Shown: in pieces, positions 1 to 9,224 of the stretch
Position numbering within the stretch: position 1 is the stretch's first letter
Layout of the letters: each line of letters opens with the position of its first letter
Source of the DNA: Halobacteroidaceae bacterium
GTDB taxonomy: Bacteria > Bacillota > Halanaerobiia > B1SED10-174
DNA: 62,189 nucleotides
Assembly: GCA_003551665.1 (NCBI GenBank)
Contig: PUNE01000142.1
Location: 1-62,189, forward strand
Reading direction: 5' to 3'
Translations under genes and position numbers: made by a program
The notes under the pieces: generated by a model
What the model was told of the DNA's origin: nothing
The model's input: only the letters and a program-made list of their open reading frames with translations
The model's database searches: none

Positions 1-1134
1 AAAAAGGAAACGGTTAATAGAGGAAAAGAAGCCTTTTTGACTTTTTCGGCAGTATCGATTTTTTACCTGACAGGGTTTCATTTTATTCCCACTGAAAGAC
101 CTGCGGCCCTGGTAATTCCCGTGGAGGGACCCTCCTTTATTTTTGTTCCCAAACTGGAAATTGAGCACGCCCAGCTTGCCCTGGTGGAAGAAATAATTAC
201 CTATCCTGAATATCCGGGGGATGAACACCCCATGGAGATTTTGGGCAAAACCATCAGGGAATGGGGGTTGGAAAAGGCAGGATTTTTGGCTGAAGGAAAG
301 GGTTATGGTAGTTCCATGGGCTACAGAGGGCCAACCCTGGAAGAAATTCTCCCGGACATCCAATTGGAAATTGACCCGGATCCTGTAGAGGAAATGAGGA
401 TGATAAAAACTCCTGCTGAACTGGATTTAATCAGGGAAAGCGCCCGTTGGGGTAATCTGGCCCATGTTCTTTTACAGGAATATTGTGCTCCTGGAAGAAC
501 GGAAAACGAAGTTTCCATGCGGGCTTCCCAGGAAGCAACCCTGGCCATGATGAAAACCCTCGGTCCTTCCTACAAACCCCTGGGGCGGGCGGGAGCCATG
601 GCGGGCTTTCGGGGCCAGATCGGAAAAAATTCGGCCCTTCCCCATGCAGTTAATATTAATGCGGTAATGAATGAGGGAGATAACCTGGTAACAGGGGCAG
701 CAGCCGGAGTTGGGGGTTATACGAGTGAACTGGAGAGGACCATGTTTATTGGGAACCCTTCCCCGGAGCAGAGAAAATATTATGGATATATGATGGAGAT
801 GATGGAGGCTGCGTTTGATGCTGTGAAACCGGGAAGGCCATGCTCAGAGGTAGATAAAGCGGTCAGGAAAATCTATGACAAATACGACATCTGGAATACC
901 TGGCGTCACCATACGGGTCATGCTCTGGGTATTTTAGGTCACGAGGCACCATTTTTTGATACAGGAGACGAGACCATTATGAAACCGGGAATGGTCTTTA
1001 GCATAGAACCGGGAATTTACCTGCCGGAGGTAGGAGGGTTCAGGCATTCTGATACCGTGGTAGTAACTGAAAGAGGAATGGATTTTATAACCTATTACCC
1101 CAGAGAACTGGAGGATATGATAATTACGGTATAA
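1..1134 (+). CDS. M24 family (creatinase/aminopeptidase P-like) protein, 5' partial
   Basis: The frame is open from base 1, so the N-terminus lies outside the window; the TTG at 37 is not a credible start because the conserved N-terminal segment with YLTGF continues upstream. The pita-bread fold is recognisable from ERTMFIG, GHALGILGHEAP (His at 919-921) and SIEPGIYLPEVGGF. Family members cleave Xaa-Pro peptides with two metals held by Asp, Asp, His, Glu, Glu. Here the first Asp position appears to be Gly or Thr (about 691-696), the second is Glu (727-729) and the last Glu is Ser (1048-1050). The dimetal site therefore looks broken, as in metal-free creatinase, and peptidase activity is doubtful. 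The fold assignment is firm; the substrate is unknown. Confidence 0.88.
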   Translation, partial: KKETVNRGKEAFLTFSAVSIFYLTGFHFIPTERPAALVIPVEGPSFIFVPKLEIEHAQLALVEEIITYPEYPGDEHPMEILGKTIREWGLEKAGFLAEGKGYGSSMGYRGPTLEEILPDIQLEIDPDPVEEMRMIKTPAELDLIRESARWGNLAHVLLQEYCAPGRTENEVSMRASQEATLAMMKTLGPSYKPLGRAGAMAGFRGQIGKNSALPHAVNINAVMNEGDNLVTGAAAGVGGYTSELERTMFIGNPSPEQRKYYGYMMEMMEAAFDAVKPGRPCSEVDKAVRKIYDKYDIWNTWRHHTGHALGILGHEAPFFDTGDETIMKPGMVFSIEPGIYLPEVGGFRHSDTVVVTERGMDFITYYPRELEDMIITV

Positions 1135-1141
1135 AGAAAAA

Positions 1142-1163
1142 GCCCCTCCCACAAGGGAGGGGC
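1142..1163 (-). terminator. Rho-independent terminator for the beta-helix lipoprotein gene
   Basis: A perfect 9-bp stem (GCCCCTCCC/GGGAGGGGC) with a 4-base loop is followed on the minus strand by TTTTTCTTTAT. It lies 31 bases past the minus-strand stop codon and may also slow transcription arriving from the M24 gene. Confidence 0.85.
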
Positions 1164-1194
1164 AATTAACATAATTAAAAACCACTTAAAATTA

Positions 1195-2715
1195 TCAGAA
1201 GGGCTGACCGGCCGGGCTTCCAATGTAAACTCGATCACCAGCAAAGGGCACCCAATCTCCGTTCCCGATTGGGAAAGGTCCGGAGGGATCGCCCCACCAG
1301 TTATTACTTGCATCAATTAAAAAATATTGGTTGTCCTTGGTAATAACCTCTTCCCCAATACCCAGGGCAATATCGTTTCTCTCGAAGTTATTGGACTTAA
1401 TGTAGGGATCATGGGCGCCATTGGCATCTTCTTCAAAGAACCCGGTAATTCTATCGTAATTAACAAAAAATAAAGCTACTGAATTTTCATCTCCGTTTCC
1501 ATTGGAGATATTCTTGAACTCGTTCTTTTTTATATCCAGCCAGTAATTATTTGAATTATCGTAACTGTCAAAAGTAATTCCTTCTAAAACCAGTTTTTCG
1601 AAAGTGTTTCCTGCAATAATAATATCACTTTTATATTCGATTTCCCCCGCAAAATAAACCCCACGGGATAGACCTTCAAAATCATTGTTGGTTATATCTA
1701 TATCTTCATGAAGATGGTTTTCAAATACAATCCCTGTTCCCTTATTATCATTACCTTTGAAATCATTATTGTTGATAACAATTTTTTCCTCAATAGGGCC
1801 TCCAAAAACAATAGCAAAAGCACTGCAGGCGAATCTATTCCTGGAAAAATCAATTTCTCCACTTTCTCCTTCAAAAACCACCCCGAAATCGCTTTCGAAA
1901 TTGTTCCTTAAAAAATGAATGGAAGAAAAAATTTTCTCTTCAAAAGAAAGGCCCTGGTCACCTTTAAAAGTGTTATTGTTAAAAGAAATGTTCCTATCAA
2001 CATCGCCTTCAAAGATTATTCCTTTACCCTGCTGGAAAACATTATCACTGATTGTGAGGGCTCCATGGCCGTTGTCAGAAGTGCCAAGTTTATAATGGAT
2101 TGCGGGTTCCCCTGAATCTGGAATAATTGTGAAACCCTCAAGAGTCTTGAACCCATAGGGTGTCCCAGAAAGGTCAATGGTTCCTCTGATTTTTGTATCC
2201 CTGCTTCCTGTAAGTGACCTTATAGTTTCTAAGGGGCGATCCAGTTTAATATCCCCATAATATTCATAAGGAAAGAAAACAAGAGTTTTATCAGCCTGTT
2301 TTATAGCCTCTTCAGGGGTGAATAGCTTTCCTCCCACGGGCTTTCCATCCTTATCAATTACGGCCACCCGGCGCTCTGCAACATCAAAAACAGCATCGAT
2401 TCTAATTCTTCCATCAATATACCGTTCAATTTCCTTTTTATCGGATATTTTTTGGCCGCGGTACTCCCAGTGGCTAAATTCTATGCCATCGGGAATGTGC
2501 TCTCTGACCTCAAGGTTTACTCGGACAGGGTCACTGAAAGCCCTTGAAATTCTGGGCTCACCTCCAATTAAGATTTCAACAAACCCTTCGTCATAGATTT
2601 CCGAGTATGGTTGGACATAGATTCTTACTGAATAATCGGGGATCAATCCACACCCGGATATGGAAAACAGCAAAAGAGAAATAACCAGCAATAAAAAAAT
2701 TTTTGTTTTGCTCAT
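1195..2715 (-). CDS. Secreted lipoprotein with right-handed beta-helix repeats
   Basis: This 506-aa protein begins with a lipoprotein signal peptide whose lipobox is SISGC (Cys about residue 22), so it should be lipid-anchored outside the cytoplasm. Residues about 30-130 form a small beta-rich region. From about residue 150 there are many short repeats of the type I-x-NNxFxG with recurring Asn-Asn turns, typical of parallel beta-helix (PbH1, NosD-like) proteins. Near the C-terminus is NNWWGDPSGP, often seen at the end of such helices. No pectate-lyase catalytic residues could be assigned, so it may bind or cleave polysaccharide or be structural. It is divergent from the M28 peptidase gene and ends at its own terminator. 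Confidence 0.82.
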   Translation of the reverse strand: MSKTKIFLLLVISLLLFSISGCGLIPDYSVRIYVQPYSEIYDEGFVEILIGGEPRISRAFSDPVRVNLEVREHIPDGIEFSHWEYRGQKISDKKEIERYIDGRIRIDAVFDVAERRVAVIDKDGKPVGGKLFTPEEAIKQADKTLVFFPYEYYGDIKLDRPLETIRSLTGSRDTKIRGTIDLSGTPYGFKTLEGFTIIPDSGEPAIHYKLGTSDNGHGALTISDNVFQQGKGIIFEGDVDRNISFNNNTFKGDQGLSFEEKIFSSIHFLRNNFESDFGVVFEGESGEIDFSRNRFACSAFAIVFGGPIEEKIVINNNDFKGNDNKGTGIVFENHLHEDIDITNNDFEGLSRGVYFAGEIEYKSDIIIAGNTFEKLVLEGITFDSYDNSNNYWLDIKKNEFKNISNGNGDENSVALFFVNYDRITGFFEEDANGAHDPYIKSNNFERNDIALGIGEEVITKDNQYFLIDASNNWWGDPSGPFPIGNGDWVPFAGDRVYIGSPAGQPF

Positions 2716-2855
2716 TGGGAGCCTCCTTAAAATTTTTATGCATTAAACTTTTTGCAGGGTTTTTTTATTATGTAAGGAAAATAATTCTGTCGGGTAAATC
2801 TGAGTTTAACCCAAGAGGAAAATATTTTTTGCTTGGTTTATTGGGGGGTGAAGTA

Positions 2856-5099
2856 TTGGAAAAGAAGAAAAAACTCGGCGCTTTTTTAACCCTGTTATTA
2901 TTGGGATTAGCAGCAACTCTGGGTGCTCTTCAGGTTACTCCCCCGGAAGGGGAGAGTGCACAAATTGGAGAGGAATTGTTTTCAGCAGAAAGGGCTTTGA
3001 CTCACCTGGAAGTTATTGGAGCAAACCCCAGGGTTCCGGGACAACCTTTTCATGCATCCGCCCGGGACTATATATTGGACTATTTAGACCAAACGGGTAT
3101 TGAAGCAGAAGTCCAGAGTGTAATTAGTATTTCGCCAGACCGGAGACAGGTTCCTTTTTCTGCGGGACAAGTTCATAATATTATTGGTTTTTTGCCCGGT
3201 CAGGATCCCCTGGGGACAGTTCTTCTAATGGCCCATTATGATTCTGTGCCTACCGGGCCGGGAGTGGGAGATAATGCTGTGGCAGTGGCCGCAATGCTGG
3301 AAACCGCACGGGCCCTGCAGGAAGGAGAAAGGCCCCGGAATAATATTGTTTTTCTTTTTACTGATGCTCACGAATATGGTCTCCTGGGAGCCCGGGCTTT
3401 TTTAAACCAGCATATTCTTGCTCCGGAAATTGACCTGGTCTTTAATTTCGAGGGGCAGGGGCCCCGGGGACCTGTATACATGTTTGAAACCAGTGAGAGC
3501 GGTAGAGAACTGATCGGTGGCCTTAGCAGAGCTGTGTCACGGCCGCTGGCCAGTTCTCTGAGTGGGGAGGTTTACGAGCTATTAAACTTCGACAATGATT
3601 TCAGGTTGTTTGCCGACCAGAATTATTCCGGCATGGGGACAGCTATTGTATCGGATATGGCCTATTATCACTCGGCCCAAGATAACCTGGAGCGGCTTGA
3701 TCTTGCTTCTTTGCAGCACCAGGGAGAATATGTTTTGGGGCTGGCCAACCATTTTGGCAATCATGACCTGGAAAACCTGGAAGAGGAAAAACTTGTTTAT
3801 TTCAACCTGACTGGTGACTATCTGGTTTATTACTCCCAGTTCTGGGTAATCCCACTCGCAATTATCGGAGCAGTTATTACTCTCCTGATCTGGATTATTA
3901 AAAGACCGAAAATTTCTGGGACACTCGCCGGCATTCTGGTCCTATTGCTTGGCCTCGGGTTCGGGGTTGGTTTGGTTTTTTCTATTAAAGAAATCGCAGG
4001 GTTCGATGTAAACACATACCGCAGTCATTATCTCCAGGGAGGACTGGCAGGTATTGCTATTGCAATAACAATGGCTCTTTATTACCTTACCTCCCGTAAC
4101 TATTCTCCACGGGATCTGGGCTGGGGGGCCATTGTTTGCTGGAACCTTCTGGCAATAATTTCGGCATTTTTTCTTCCCGGAGGAAGTTATGTTTTCATCT
4201 GGCCATTACTGGCAGGCCTGATTCTTTATTTGCTTCCGGAAAAAATGGAAAACTTCATCCCGGTGGGTAAGGTAATTGCCATGGCCCAGGTCTTTTTCCT
4301 TGTTCCCCTGGTGTTAATCCTTTACAGATCCCTAACCATGGAACTTCCAGAGTTACCAACAGCCCTGATTATCCTCCTGATAGGTTTGGTGGTTCCTGCT
4401 TTAAAGGGGTCATTTTCTCAACTGGGCTGGTGGCTTCCGGGAACAGCTTTGATTGTGGGTTTGATCTTCCTTCTATCGGGGTTTGCTCCCCCTGATGAAG
4501 GACATCCCTTGCGCAATACCATTATCTATGAACTCGATGCAGACCAAAACCAGGCCCGCTGGGTTACCCTTGAGGACAGGGTTGATCCCTGGTTGGAAGG
4601 TTTTCTGGGTGAGGATCCTGAACGGGGAGAGGTAAGGGGATTGTCTCCCTTTTTCCCCAGGGAATATCTGCAGAATGTTGCCCCAACCCTGGATTTGAAG
4701 GGCCCACAAGTGGAATTAATGGAAGAAACTTTTTTGGGAGAAAACCGACTTTTGCGTTTCCGGGTTTATTCACCCCGGGAAGCCGAAGTGGTTAATCTAT
4801 ACCTTGAGCACGGGACGGAAATTGTGTCCTCGGCCATTGGTGGGAGGTTTGTTACAAGGCAATTTGCTCCTGAATGGTACTGGGGCCTGCGCTTTTTAGG
4901 GCTTCCTGTTGGGGGTATTGAACTGGAACTGGTTCTCCCGGCAGGCGAGGAGGCCAAACTTTTGGTTGTGGAGCAGTCCTTTGGCCTCCATCAACTAAAA
5001 GATGCGGGATGGGAACCACGACCTGATTATATGATGGCTCATCCAGATTATTACCTGCAGACGGATTCAATTTTTATTTCTCGTGATTTCAAATTTTAG
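2856..5099 (+). CDS. Membrane-anchored M28 family zinc peptidase
   Basis: The TTG at 2856 follows a GGGGGGTGA ribosome site by four bases and gives MEKKKKLGAFLTLLLLG, a normal N-terminal membrane anchor; the earlier ATG at 2703 would overlap the divergent lipoprotein gene and has no such site. The 747-aa protein has one N-terminal helix, an extracytoplasmic M28 domain with zinc-site motifs MAHYDSVPTGPGVGDN, DAHEYGLLGA and YYHSAQDN, about seven transmembrane segments in the middle, and a C-terminal beta-rich extracytoplasmic domain. This resembles the Fxna/ERMP1-like multipass M28 peptidases. It probably trims peptides outside the cell. The methyltransferase gene follows after 11 bases. Confidence 0.87.
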   Translation: MEKKKKLGAFLTLLLLGLAATLGALQVTPPEGESAQIGEELFSAERALTHLEVIGANPRVPGQPFHASARDYILDYLDQTGIEAEVQSVISISPDRRQVPFSAGQVHNIIGFLPGQDPLGTVLLMAHYDSVPTGPGVGDNAVAVAAMLETARALQEGERPRNNIVFLFTDAHEYGLLGARAFLNQHILAPEIDLVFNFEGQGPRGPVYMFETSESGRELIGGLSRAVSRPLASSLSGEVYELLNFDNDFRLFADQNYSGMGTAIVSDMAYYHSAQDNLERLDLASLQHQGEYVLGLANHFGNHDLENLEEEKLVYFNLTGDYLVYYSQFWVIPLAIIGAVITLLIWIIKRPKISGTLAGILVLLLGLGFGVGLVFSIKEIAGFDVNTYRSHYLQGGLAGIAIAITMALYYLTSRNYSPRDLGWGAIVCWNLLAIISAFFLPGGSYVFIWPLLAGLILYLLPEKMENFIPVGKVIAMAQVFFLVPLVLILYRSLTMELPELPTALIILLIGLVVPALKGSFSQLGWWLPGTALIVGLIFLLSGFAPPDEGHPLRNTIIYELDADQNQARWVTLEDRVDPWLEGFLGEDPERGEVRGLSPFFPREYLQNVAPTLDLKGPQVELMEETFLGENRLLRFRVYSPREAEVVNLYLEHGTEIVSSAIGGRFVTRQFAPEWYWGLRFLGLPVGGIELELVLPAGEEAKLLVVEQSFGLHQLKDAGWEPRPDYMMAHPDYYLQTDSIFISRDFKF

Positions 5100-5110
5100 G
5101 AGGCATAAAA

Positions 5111-5875
5111 TTGGACTGGACACTGGAGTTTTATCGAAAACAACACCAATGGACAAACGCCTACCGGGGAAGGCCGGGAGAGCATGAGCAGGAAAAAATT
5201 GAAAGGATCAGGGCTAGGGCAGGAGACCCGCCTCTTGATGTCCTGGAGCTGGGCTCTGGAGGTGGACAGTTTGCAGTTGCCTGTGCCCGTTCAGGGTACA
5301 GGGTTGTCGCTGTAGAACTGGTCCCGGAACTGGCAGCAGATATTGAAAAACTGGGGGAAGACATTGCTCCCGGTTTCCTGGAAGTAATAAACGAGGATTT
5401 TTATAAAGTTGAACTTGAAAAAAACTTTGATATCATATGTTACTGGGATGGTTTTGGGATAGGAGAGGATAAAGACCAGCAAAAAATTTTAAAAAGAATG
5501 GGATCCTGGCTGAAACCAGGAGGAACCGTTTTATTGGATATATATGCCCCCTGGCACTGGGCAAGGGAGGCGGGAAAAGAAAGAGAATTCGGGGATTTAA
5601 TCAGGAGGACTGATTTTGATTACAGAGAATGCAGGTTCCTGGATTCTTTCTGGCCCAGGGGAAAAAAGAAAGAGGCCATAACCCAATCCCTCCGTTGCTA
5701 TACCGTTACTGATTTAAAACTTCTACTGGCCGGAACAGGGTTGAAACTCACAGGTATTGATACTGTGGAAGGATTCGATCGAGAAACTGGAGAATTCAGT
5801 ACCGGAGTTGATTTCAAAGATGCCATGATGTATGGTGTCACCCTTAAAAGCACTGAACTCACTGTTAGATTTTGA
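5111..5875 (+). CDS. Class I SAM-dependent methyltransferase
   Basis: A 254-aa Rossmann-fold methyltransferase starting at TTG 5111 behind AGGAGG. Motif I is LDVLELGSGGGQFAVA (about residues 38-53), then VVAVELVPEL (motif II), and LKPGGTVLLDIYAPW (motif V-VI region). A bulky C-terminal part with YRECRFLDSFWP probably shapes the substrate pocket. The substrate cannot be read from the sequence. It is likely co-transcribed with the M28 peptidase upstream and the MFS transporter downstream (48-base gap). Confidence 0.82.
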   Translation: MDWTLEFYRKQHQWTNAYRGRPGEHEQEKIERIRARAGDPPLDVLELGSGGGQFAVACARSGYRVVAVELVPELAADIEKLGEDIAPGFLEVINEDFYKVELEKNFDIICYWDGFGIGEDKDQQKILKRMGSWLKPGGTVLLDIYAPWHWAREAGKEREFGDLIRRTDFDYRECRFLDSFWPRGKKKEAITQSLRCYTVTDLKLLLAGTGLKLTGIDTVEGFDRETGEFSTGVDFKDAMMYGVTLKSTELTVRF

Positions 5876-5923
5876 AAACAGGGGAATAATTTTGAGACTG
5901 GCAAAAATAGCGGAGTTGAAAAT

Positions 5924-7138
5924 ATGAATCACATAAAGAAATTGTTTCCAAAAATCCTGCCTGTTTTCGGGCTAAATATGAACATGGGTTTTGTCCTGGG
6001 AGGTTTTGTTGCGCTTTTGCCATTTCTTAGGGAAGATTTCGGTCTTACCCGAGCGGAAGTTGGCCTTTTTACAACTTCTCTATTCGGAGCCTCCCTTTTT
6101 ACTGCTATCTTTGCGGGCAACCTTATTGACCGGATCGGTGTCCAGAAAAGTCTTTTTATAGGTGGCATGGTAATGGGCGTTGCTGCAGGACTTTTTGGGC
6201 TCTCACCCTTCTATGCTCTGGTATTGTTCTGTGCCCTTTTTGTTGGTCTGGGAGAATGCATTCTCACTCCTGCAGGAAATAAAACCATTATGGACCGGGC
6301 TGGAAGCGGGATGAACAATACCATTCTTGGCCTGTTTCGATCCGGCCCGGGACTGGGTGCTCTGGTGGGAGCATCTTTTCTGCCAGCACTGGCAACCCAA
6401 GTGGGCTGGCGCCCTGTTAGCCTTATTGGGCCCTTAATCCTCGTGGGAATCAGTATCTATATCTATTTCCGGGGAGATTTTGAGGAAGGGGAAGTGAGCG
6501 GGAAAAAACAAGATTCCCTTAAAGGCGAGTTGAAAATATTTTTCCGCGATCCCCATTGCCGTTTTGCCATAATTTTGGGCTTTTCTTTTGCAGTGGTATT
6601 ATCTGTTGTGGTTACCTACCTGCCCCTGTGGTTACACGAAGGCCCGGGGATATCCTTAGCCCTTGCCGGTATCGCTTTGGGGATCTCCAGGCTGGGTGGA
6701 GTCCTGGGCAGGCCTTTCTGGGGTTTCCTTGCAGACCGCCTTGGAGCCCAGGAGAAGATTCTCCTCTGGGAAGGAGCTTCAGTTTTAGGTATTGTCCTGA
6801 TCTTCAGTTTCTGGGGAAACATTCTCCCCCTCTGGGTGCTCATGGTTCTGGCCTTTGGGATCGGGTTTGCCGGGATGGGTTTCGAAGGAGTTTATTTTGG
6901 TTTTCTGGGGAAAATAGTCGGACTGGAGAGGACGGGGACCATGACTGGTCTGGCCCTGACTTTTTTTCGTCTTGCTGTAATGACTCTGCCACCGCTTTTT
7001 GGGTTTGTTGCTGATACAACATCTACTTATAGCTACTCCTGGCTTTTGGTTTCAGTTTTTCCCGCAATTTCTATCATTTATTATTTCCTGGAGGTAAGGG
7101 GGAAAAAGCCCCTTAGTGCAAGCAGTTACCAGGGTTGA
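5924..7138 (+). CDS. MFS transporter
   Basis: A 404-aa protein with about 12 hydrophobic helices and an MFS loop signature after helix 2 (GNLIDRIGVQKS). A second such motif occurs in the C-terminal half (GFLADRLGAQEK). Family members move small solutes or drugs by proton symport or antiport; the substrate here is unknown. It is followed by a second, unrelated-looking MFS gene, so this is not a simple recent tandem duplication. Confidence 0.87.
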   Translation: MNHIKKLFPKILPVFGLNMNMGFVLGGFVALLPFLREDFGLTRAEVGLFTTSLFGASLFTAIFAGNLIDRIGVQKSLFIGGMVMGVAAGLFGLSPFYALVLFCALFVGLGECILTPAGNKTIMDRAGSGMNNTILGLFRSGPGLGALVGASFLPALATQVGWRPVSLIGPLILVGISIYIYFRGDFEEGEVSGKKQDSLKGELKIFFRDPHCRFAIILGFSFAVVLSVVVTYLPLWLHEGPGISLALAGIALGISRLGGVLGRPFWGFLADRLGAQEKILLWEGASVLGIVLIFSFWGNILPLWVLMVLAFGIGFAGMGFEGVYFGFLGKIVGLERTGTMTGLALTFFRLAVMTLPPLFGFVADTTSTYSYSWLLVSVFPAISIIYYFLEVRGKKPLSASSYQG

Positions 7139-7218
7139 ATTTTTGCCGGAACCAATGGAGAAAAAGGCCAAGAAAGCTGCAGGATTTTTTCCTAGCGCTG
7201 ATAAAAGGAGATGAAACA

Positions 7219-8472
7219 TTGAAACGGACCAGAAAATGGCGACCACCTTTTTTTTACGGTTGGGTTATGGTTTTTATGGGAGGGCTGGGAATTTTCTTTT
7301 CAGGTCCTGGCCAGACCTACAGTGTCTCGGTTTTTATTGATTCCTATATTGCGGAATTTGGCTGGAGCCGATCTTTTGTTTCAGCCCTTTATTCGGGAGG
7401 GACAGTGCTTGCAGGTTTTCTCCTTTTCTATATAGGGCGCTTAATTGACCGCTTCGGCCACCGGAAAATGATGCCCGTAATTGCGGGAATTTTAAGCCTG
7501 GCCTGCATCTGGATGAGCATAGTAATCCACCCCTTGATGCTTTTTTTTGGGTTTTTTCTGGTTCGACTTTTTGGCCAGGGTTCGATGACCCTTGTTTCCA
7601 CAACTTTAATTCCCCAGTGGTTTGAAAAGAAAAGGGGCAGGGCACTCAGTTTTGCCGTTCTGGGCGGGGTTGCAAGTTCGGCAATTTTACCTCCTCTTAA
7701 TTCCTGGATAATCCATAACTACGACTGGCGTCTGGGCTGGCAGTCCTGGGCCGTTCTCCTTTTGTTTGTTATGGTTCCCCTGGCAATTGTTCTTGTGAGA
7801 AACCGGCCTGAAGATATCCGGCAGCTTACGGACGGGGAACCCCATCACGGTAGGGGGAAAGAAATTTCGGCCAATAATGAAGAAAGGTCCATCACCCTGG
7901 AGATGGCAAGGAAGGGGTTGACCTTCTGGTTACTGCTTTTTTGTGTTTTTGTTCCGGCCATGGTTAATACTGGTTTAATATTTCACCACGTTTCAATAAT
8001 GGATCAGCGGGGAATAGACCCCCTTCTGGCTGCAACAATTCTGGGGCTTCAGGCACTTTTTGCCCTTCCCTTTAACTTTCTAGCCGGTTTTTTGCTGGAT
8101 CGATATCCTCCCAGATTTATTTTTGCCCTTACTTTTCTGGGCCAGGTACTATCAATGCTGTGGATTGCTTTAATTGTTGGTCCGGGAACGGCAGTTTTTT
8201 ATGGGATTCTAAGAGGAATTGTCCAGGGTTTTGAAAGGATGAGCATTAATGTAATCTGGCCGGCTTATTACGGGAGAAAATTCCTGGGGAGTATTCAGGG
8301 TGCCTCAATGACCATGATGGTGATTGGCTCTGCTTTTGGTCCTCTTCCCTTTGGAGTCTGGTTTGATAATTTTGGCAGTTATACCGGGGTTATAATTTTG
8401 ATGATGGTCTTTTCGCTTCTGGCAGCCCTGGCCTCTTTTTTGGCTCGGCCGCCGGTTAAGGAGGAAAATTAA
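7219..8472 (+). CDS. MFS transporter (monocarboxylate/oxalate-formate type)
   Basis: The TTG at 7219 lies eight bases after AAAGGAG and gives MKRTRKWRPPFFYGWVMVFMGGLG; the FFYGWVMV opening is typical of the MCT/OFA branch of MFS carriers. The 417-aa protein has about 12 helices, GRLIDRFGHRKMMP after helix 2, and a central loop with RNRPEDI, another hallmark of this branch. Likely substrates are organic anions such as monocarboxylates or oxalate; this is inferred from family likeness only. An upstream in-frame start at 7135 would overlap the previous gene and has no good ribosome site. Its stop overlaps the next start region (8472). Confidence 0.85.
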   Translation: MKRTRKWRPPFFYGWVMVFMGGLGIFFSGPGQTYSVSVFIDSYIAEFGWSRSFVSALYSGGTVLAGFLLFYIGRLIDRFGHRKMMPVIAGILSLACIWMSIVIHPLMLFFGFFLVRLFGQGSMTLVSTTLIPQWFEKKRGRALSFAVLGGVASSAILPPLNSWIIHNYDWRLGWQSWAVLLLFVMVPLAIVLVRNRPEDIRQLTDGEPHHGRGKEISANNEERSITLEMARKGLTFWLLLFCVFVPAMVNTGLIFHHVSIMDQRGIDPLLAATILGLQALFALPFNFLAGFLLDRYPPRFIFALTFLGQVLSMLWIALIVGPGTAVFYGILRGIVQGFERMSINVIWPAYYGRKFLGSIQGASMTMMVIGSAFGPLPFGVWFDNFGSYTGVIILMMVFSLLAALASFLARPPVKEEN

Positions 8473-9224
8473 TGAAAACCTCTTATTTCCGTTTTTACGG
8501 GCAGTTAAATGATTTTCTGCCCCTGGAAAAAAGACAGAAAACTAGCCCCTACAGTTTCTGGGGTAATCCAACCATCCAGGATGCCTGTGCTGCCCAAGGA
8601 GTTCCCCATCCCGAAATATTCTTGGTTGTAAAAGATAGCTGCCCGGTAAACTTAAAAGATAATTTGGAAGGGGAAGAAAGAATTTCTGTTTATCCCCGCT
8701 GGACGAATTTAAATTTGCCAAGACAGTGGCAGCAGTCCCCGGAGTTTCCTGCCTATCCTGTTTTTGCAGCCGCTGATCATCTAGGCAAACTGGTTCGTTT
8801 AATGAGGATCTTGGGCTTCGATGTTGTTTTTAAAGGACGGGTTGAGGAAGAGGGGGATTGGATTATCCTGACACGCAAGCTTCCTGACCTGAAAATGAGC
8901 AGGGTTTCCCATGGTTATATGCCCCGCAGTGATGACCCCTACAATCAATTAGAAGAGGTGCTGGACTATTTCAACCTTAGAGAAAAAATCAGGCCTTTAA
9001 GCCGGTGCCCTGGGTGCAATATGGTTTTAGAACCCGTAGCTGCAGAGGAAATCTGGGACCGTCTGGAACCCAAAACGAAGAAATATTACCGGAAATTTAA
9101 AATCTGCCCGGGTTGTAAAAAAATCTTCTGGAGAGGTTCTCATTTCCGTCGTTTGCAAAAAAGACTGGGAAACCTGTTACCGGGTGAGGAAAATGATAAA
9201 ATTAATGATGAGAAAGATATCTAA
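8472..9224 (+). CDS. Mut7-C RNase domain protein with N-terminal ubiquitin-like domain
   Basis: A 250-aa protein. Residues about 1-80 resemble the Mut7-C ubiquitin-like (MoaD/ThiS-fold) domain. Residues about 95-245 form a Mut7-C domain: FAADHLGKLVRLMRILGFD, ILTRKLPD, then a zinc ribbon with CPGCN and CPGCKK. The Mut7-C domain is a PIN-like fold proposed to act as an RNase on structured RNA. The ATG overlaps the previous stop codon, so it is translationally coupled to the MFS gene, although no functional link is obvious. A terminator follows at 9266. Confidence 0.82.
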   Translation: MKTSYFRFYGQLNDFLPLEKRQKTSPYSFWGNPTIQDACAAQGVPHPEIFLVVKDSCPVNLKDNLEGEERISVYPRWTNLNLPRQWQQSPEFPAYPVFAAADHLGKLVRLMRILGFDVVFKGRVEEEGDWIILTRKLPDLKMSRVSHGYMPRSDDPYNQLEEVLDYFNLREKIRPLSRCPGCNMVLEPVAAEEIWDRLEPKTKKYYRKFKICPGCKKIFWRGSHFRRLQKRLGNLLPGEENDKINDEKDI

